DNA of 8,928 bases from NCBI GenBank assembly GCA_022425585.1, contig JAKMFF010000263.1, positions 1 through 8,928 of the forward strand, in the 5' to 3' direction. Numbering within the stretch: the first letter of the stretch is position 1; each line of letters starts with the position of its first letter. The notes under the pieces are model-generated. The model worked only from the letters and a program-made list of their open reading frames with translations. It was not told the origin of the DNA and did no database searches. The DNA is from Candidatus Poseidoniaceae archaeon (GTDB taxonomy: Archaea > Thermoplasmatota > Poseidoniia > Poseidoniales > Poseidoniaceae). Shown here piece after piece: positions 6,852-8,928 of the stretch. Made by a program: the position numbers and the translations under genes.

Positions 6852-7310
6852 ATGCAACCGGCCCCCGGTCCCCCTGTACAAGCCCAAAACCCACAACCAA
6901 TCCAACCCATGCAGCCGATGCAACCAATGGCTGCATACCAACCTCAGCCGAAATTTTTAGACAAATATGGCACCTACTCATTCAGTAAATGGCTAATGAT
7001 TGCCATTGTAATTATTGTAATTGGTGCTATGTTTGCTCAGGTTACAGATTTAGTTGGAGCACCTAATCCAGCAGACTATGAGGATGCTACCAAATACGCA
7101 GAAGACCAGTTTTCTCATGAAAAGCTAGGCACCAGCCTAGGTGCGTTATCCAGCATGCTACAATCTGTGGGCATAGGTCTAATTGCCTATGCGCTGTTAC
7201 GTGAGGCTAATCAAGGCGATGCCCATCACACAGCAGTAAGAGTCACTGCAGTCATCACTGGTGTATTGCTGGTTGGTAATATAGCAGCAGCAAACCTGTC
7301 GATTTTGTGA
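6852..7310 (+). CDS. Small membrane protein with three predicted helices and Pro/Gln/Met-rich N-terminus, function unknown
   Basis: I do not recognise this family. From ATG 6852 it has 152 residues. The N-terminus (1-34) is rich in Pro, Gln and Met with three exact QPM units in a row (bases 6903-6929), likely disordered and cytoplasmic. Next come a hydrophobic segment (about 47-64), an acidic loop (65-90), and two further hydrophobic segments (about 93-115 and 129-150). The protein ends one hydrophobic run after NIAAANLSIL. An alternative start is ATG 6810, which overlaps the arlJ stop (TGATG) and would add 14 residues. Neither start has a ribosome-binding site. I prefer 6852 because a TATA-like box lies about 26 bases upstream, and because 'MQP...' followed by a membrane helix is a more natural N-terminus. 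It may simply be a neighbour of the archaellum operon or a co-transcribed membrane partner. Its stop codon touches the stop codon of nth on the other strand. Confidence 0.7.
   Translation: MQPAPGPPVQAQNPQPIQPMQPMQPMAAYQPQPKFLDKYGTYSFSKWLMIAIVIIVIGAMFAQVTDLVGAPNPADYEDATKYAEDQFSHEKLGTSLGALSSMLQSVGIGLIAYALLREANQGDAHHTAVRVTAVITGVLLVGNIAAANLSIL
6903..6929 (+). repeat. Three tandem 9-bp units encoding Gln-Pro-Met
   Basis: Three in-frame copies, CAACCCATG, CAGCCGATG and CAACCAATG, encode QPM-QPM-QPM. Third-position differences show the repeat is kept at the protein level rather than being a fresh DNA duplication. A preceding QPI unit at 6894-6902 extends it imperfectly. Confidence 0.7.
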
Positions 7311-7961
7311 TTAACGTTTCATCTCTTCATTGATACGTTTCTTGGTAGCAGTCCATGAGCAGATTGGGCATGTGGTTAGATCATGACCTCTTGCCGGACA
7401 GTATTCACGACCAAAAAAGATAATTTGTAAGTGCAATTTATTCCACAATTCTTTTGGAAATACGGCTTTCAAATCCTTTTCTGTTTTATCGACATTCTTG
7501 CCATTGGATAAACCCCATCTTGCGGCTAATCGGTGTATGTGAGTGTCGATAGGGAAAGCCGGTACGCCAAATGACTGAGCCATGACTACGCCAGCCGTTT
7601 TATGACCCACTCCAGGCAATGCCTCTAATGCTGCAAATGAAGCAGGTACTTCTCCACCGTGAGTTTCCATGAGCATTTCTGACATTCGTCTAATGTTCTT
7701 GGCTTTGGTCGGTGCAAGGCCGACCTGACGAATATCGGCTAGAATCACTTCAACCGGTAATTTAGCCATTTCTTTGGCATTTGGTGCCTTGGCGAACAAA
7801 GCAGGAGTGACCTCATTGACTTTCAAATCCGTGGTTTGAGCACTCATTAGCACTGCTACTAGTAACTGGAACGCATTTTCGTGGTCGAGAGGAACCGGAG
7901 TTTCAGGGTACAACTCTTCTAGCATTACTGCGATTTTTTCAGCTTTCTCGCTGCGTTTCAT
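7311..7961 (-). CDS. nth: Endonuclease III (DNA glycosylase/AP lyase), Fe-S loop with only three cysteines
   Basis: Endonuclease III removes oxidised pyrimidines from DNA and nicks at the resulting abasic site in base-excision repair. The 216-residue product has normal family length. The helix-hairpin-helix LPGVGHKTAGVV spans 115-126 with the catalytic Lys K121. The catalytic Asp is D139 in FPIDTHIHR (136-144), and LMSAQTTD (38-45) is the expected N-terminal motif. The C-terminal Fe-S loop is unusual. Cysteines are C188, C198 and C201 (spacing C-X9-C-X2-C) with no fourth cysteine; the classic pattern is C-X6-C-X2-C-X5-C. H193 in the loop could be an alternative ligand, or the cluster may be lost. 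Both catalytic residues remain, so the enzyme is probably active. The start is ATG 7961, directly after the upstream stop (TGAATG), with GAGG 7 bases before it, so translation is likely coupled to the upstream gene. It is the last gene of the minus-strand cluster. Confidence 0.93.
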   Translation of the reverse strand: MKRSEKAEKIAVMLEELYPETPVPLDHENAFQLLVAVLMSAQTTDLKVNEVTPALFAKAPNAKEMAKLPVEVILADIRQVGLAPTKAKNIRRMSEMLMETHGGEVPASFAALEALPGVGHKTAGVVMAQSFGVPAFPIDTHIHRLAARWGLSNGKNVDKTEKDLKAVFPKELWNKLHLQIIFFGREYCPARGHDLTTCPICSWTATKKRINEEMKR

Positions 7962-8276
7962 TCACTCGCCTCGGCGTTTGAGTATCTGCGGTGGAATCCG
8001 GTAAGTATAATCGATTGAATCACCTTTTAGGGTGATTGATTCATGATTAAAAATCACCTTTTTCACCACTGAGTCTATGCCATGTAGTGGCATTGCGGCT
8101 GAGAATTGGCCGTCAGAATAGATGGCAATTCCGGTTTCAACATCTGGTGCTTTTGAAGTAAACGAAGCGATTTTTTCATTGTGTAAGACCGTACCAAGGC
8201 CATTGAAAGTTTTTGTGAATTTGCTGACAATATCTTCCCATTGGGTTATCTCAAATTCCTCTGCCACGGTAATCAC
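7962..8276 (-). CDS. Hypothetical protein, 104 residues, between polX and nth
   Basis: I do not recognise this protein. It is small, soluble, and of mixed alpha/beta character, with no cysteine, signal peptide or membrane segment. An N-terminal helix-like part (about 1-26) is followed by alternating strand-like stretches such as GIAIYSDGQFSAAM (49-62), VVKKVIFNH (70-78) and SIDYTYRIP (87-95). A basic tail (PQILKRRGE) ends it. The start appears to be GTG at 8276, placed directly after the stop of the upstream gene; a later GTG at 8267 is possible. Only a weak GGAG lies about 14 bases upstream, so translational coupling may be important. Its stop codon directly precedes nth's ATG. Position in the polX-nth cluster hints at a DNA-repair or nucleic-acid role, but nothing in the sequence proves it. 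Confidence 0.62.
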   Translation of the reverse strand: MITVAEEFEITQWEDIVSKFTKTFNGLGTVLHNEKIASFTSKAPDVETGIAIYSDGQFSAAMPLHGIDSVVKKVIFNHESITLKGDSIDYTYRIPPQILKRRGE

Positions 8277-8474
8277 TCACTGTTCATATTCTCCGCCAGT
8301 CAACCAGCCAAATACTAGGCCTAAAGCGATGGAAATCATTGGAATTACATTGCAGATAAGTGTCTCCAATGGTTCAGTAGTTGGTTTTCCTGCGATGTAC
8401 CAAATGAGTAGTGCGAGAAACATTCCAGGCAGTACCATTGAGGCTCCCATGATAGCAGTACGCAATGTTCGCAT
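8277..8474 (-). CDS. Small membrane protein with two predicted helices, function unknown
   Basis: The 65-residue product has a short basic N-terminus (RTLRTA), a first hydrophobic helix (about 7-28), a polar loop KPTTEPLE with one cysteine soon after (C41), a second hydrophobic helix (about 40-58) and an acidic tail (GGEYEQ). I do not recognise the family. The basic start and acidic end suggest a helical hairpin with a cytoplasmic N-terminus. The start is ATG 8474; GAGG lies 13 bases upstream, a little far. Its stop abuts the GTG of the next gene with no base between, and polX ends 36 bases upstream, in the same frame. It probably shares the polX-nth transcript. The open frame, tidy junctions and plausible hydrophobic pattern support it as real. 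Confidence 0.62.
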   Translation of the reverse strand: MRTLRTAIMGASMVLPGMFLALLIWYIAGKPTTEPLETLICNVIPMISIALGLVFGWLTGGEYEQ

Positions 8475-8510
8475 ATACTTTCCACATCCTCGCCTTTCAT
8501 CAATGTATGT

Positions 8511-8928
8511 TCAAGACAAGCGCTTGGTCATGTCGTCTCCAGATAGTGAATTTAGGATATCATCTGATTCTAGCCAGCCCTTTCTAGCAGCCATCACGCC
8601 ATAAGCGACATCAGCCAAACCACGCACAGAGTGAGCGTCAGGGTTGATAATCACTGGTACATTGTTGGCTTTAGCATATTTACACAAGCGCCAGTCTAAA
8701 TCTAATCGATACGGGCTGGCGTTTAACTCAACAGCTTTCATTCGTCCCGCGGCATTATGTTCAGCCATATGTTCAATTACGGCAAACATGTCTACTTCAT
8801 AGCCGTCTCTGCCTTGTAAAATCCGTCCTGTTGGGTGGCCAAGAATCGACGTGGCAGGATGATCAATACACCGGATTAATTCCTCAGTATTGGTAACTTC
8901 ATCTCGGTTCTTCCACTTGGTCATGGCG
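8511..8928 (-). CDS. polX: DNA polymerase X, C-terminal PHP domain, truncated by window edge
   Basis: Family X DNA polymerases of the bacterial/archaeal type carry a C-terminal PHP metal-dependent nuclease domain that trims 3' ends during gap filling in base-excision repair. Only the last 139 or so codons are in the window. They show HPTGRILQGRDGYEVDM (H30 counted from the Met at 8924), then VELNASPYRLDLDW (65-78), then INPDAHS (93-99; D96 and H98). These are the conserved last PHP metal-ligand motifs of PolX. The closing MAARKGWLESDDILNSLS stretch is also typical. The ATG at 8922-8924 is internal: family members have sequence running through this point, and the frame stays open to the right edge. 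A stand-alone PHP phosphatase is possible but less likely given the full motif match. The gene heads the minus-strand cluster ahead of two unknown genes and nth. Confidence 0.85.
   Translation of the reverse strand, partial: AMTKWKNRDEVTNTEELIRCIDHPATSILGHPTGRILQGRDGYEVDMFAVIEHMAEHNAAGRMKAVELNASPYRLDLDWRLCKYAKANNVPVIINPDAHSVRGLADVAYGVMAARKGWLESDDILNSLSGDDMTKRLS

Noticed and set aside
7125..7140. Perfect inverted repeat CTAGGC-ACCA-GCCTAG
   Set aside because: It is a short 6-bp stem inside a coding region and encodes ordinary residues (LGTSLG), with no T-tract; likely chance.
7314..7341. Direct repeat ACGTTTC spaced 21 bases apart near the convergent junction
   Set aside because: Both copies encode KR in the C-terminal tail of endonuclease III, which explains the match by codon choice.
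8475..8510. Readthrough of the polX stop into the small membrane protein
   Set aside because: The 36-base spacer keeps the frame and has no further stop, but it has a GAGG site and an ATG of its own; nothing else points to readthrough.
8517..8526. Palindrome CAAGCGCTTG at the end of polX
   Set aside because: It lies within the coding end of polX, has no loop, and is not followed by a T-tract, so neither a terminator nor a clear operator is supported.

Overview
The window is a stretch of archaeal chromosome carrying most of an archaellum (archaeal flagellum) operon on the plus strand. A short DNA-repair gene cluster on the minus strand converges on it. Coding density is very high, most genes have GGAGG-type ribosome-binding sites, and composition is mildly AT-rich. 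The gene order arlB, arlCDE-like, arlF, arlG, arlH, arlI, arlJ is the euryarchaeal fla1-type layout. Divergence of the proteins, leaderless-type spacing before one gene, and a bacterial-style PolX make a planktonic Thermoplasmatota such as Marine Group II (Poseidoniales) my best guess. That placement is inference from gene style only; no marker gene was available to test it.

Positions 1-488 hold the end of an archaellin gene cut by the window edge. A 49-nt spacer follows, containing a strong 14-bp hairpin whose 3' arm runs into the next ribosome-binding site. Positions 538-6810 hold six motor and scaffold genes, almost without gaps: an ArlC/D/E-like cytoplasmic ring protein, the stator-like ArlF and ArlG, the KaiC-like regulator ArlH, the motor ATPase ArlI and the membrane platform ArlJ. 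The archaellin filament is assembled on ArlJ, powered by ArlI and gated by ArlH. ArlF and ArlG anchor the motor to the cell envelope, and ArlCDE links it to chemotaxis. No che genes, no prepilin peptidase (arlK) and no arlX are present here. Positions 6852-7310 hold a small three-helix membrane protein of unknown function, apparently with its own TATA box.

The minus-strand cluster (8928 down to 7311) reads polX C-terminus, a two-helix small membrane protein, a 104-residue unknown protein, and endonuclease III. The last three are packed stop-to-start. PolX and Nth both belong to base-excision repair, so the two unknown genes between them are of interest. The last plus-strand gene and nth meet tail to tail with no base between their stop codons.

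The most notable points are: (1) ArlF carries an extra domain of about 74 residues that looks like two GxGY-type beta repeats, a kind of repeat I associate with phage or surface proteins; (2) the archaellin/arlCDE intercistronic hairpin; (3) an endonuclease III with only three cysteines where the Fe-S cluster normally needs four; and (4) the two unknown genes inside the apparent repair operon. No CRISPR array, tRNA, rRNA, insertion sequence or other mobile element was seen.
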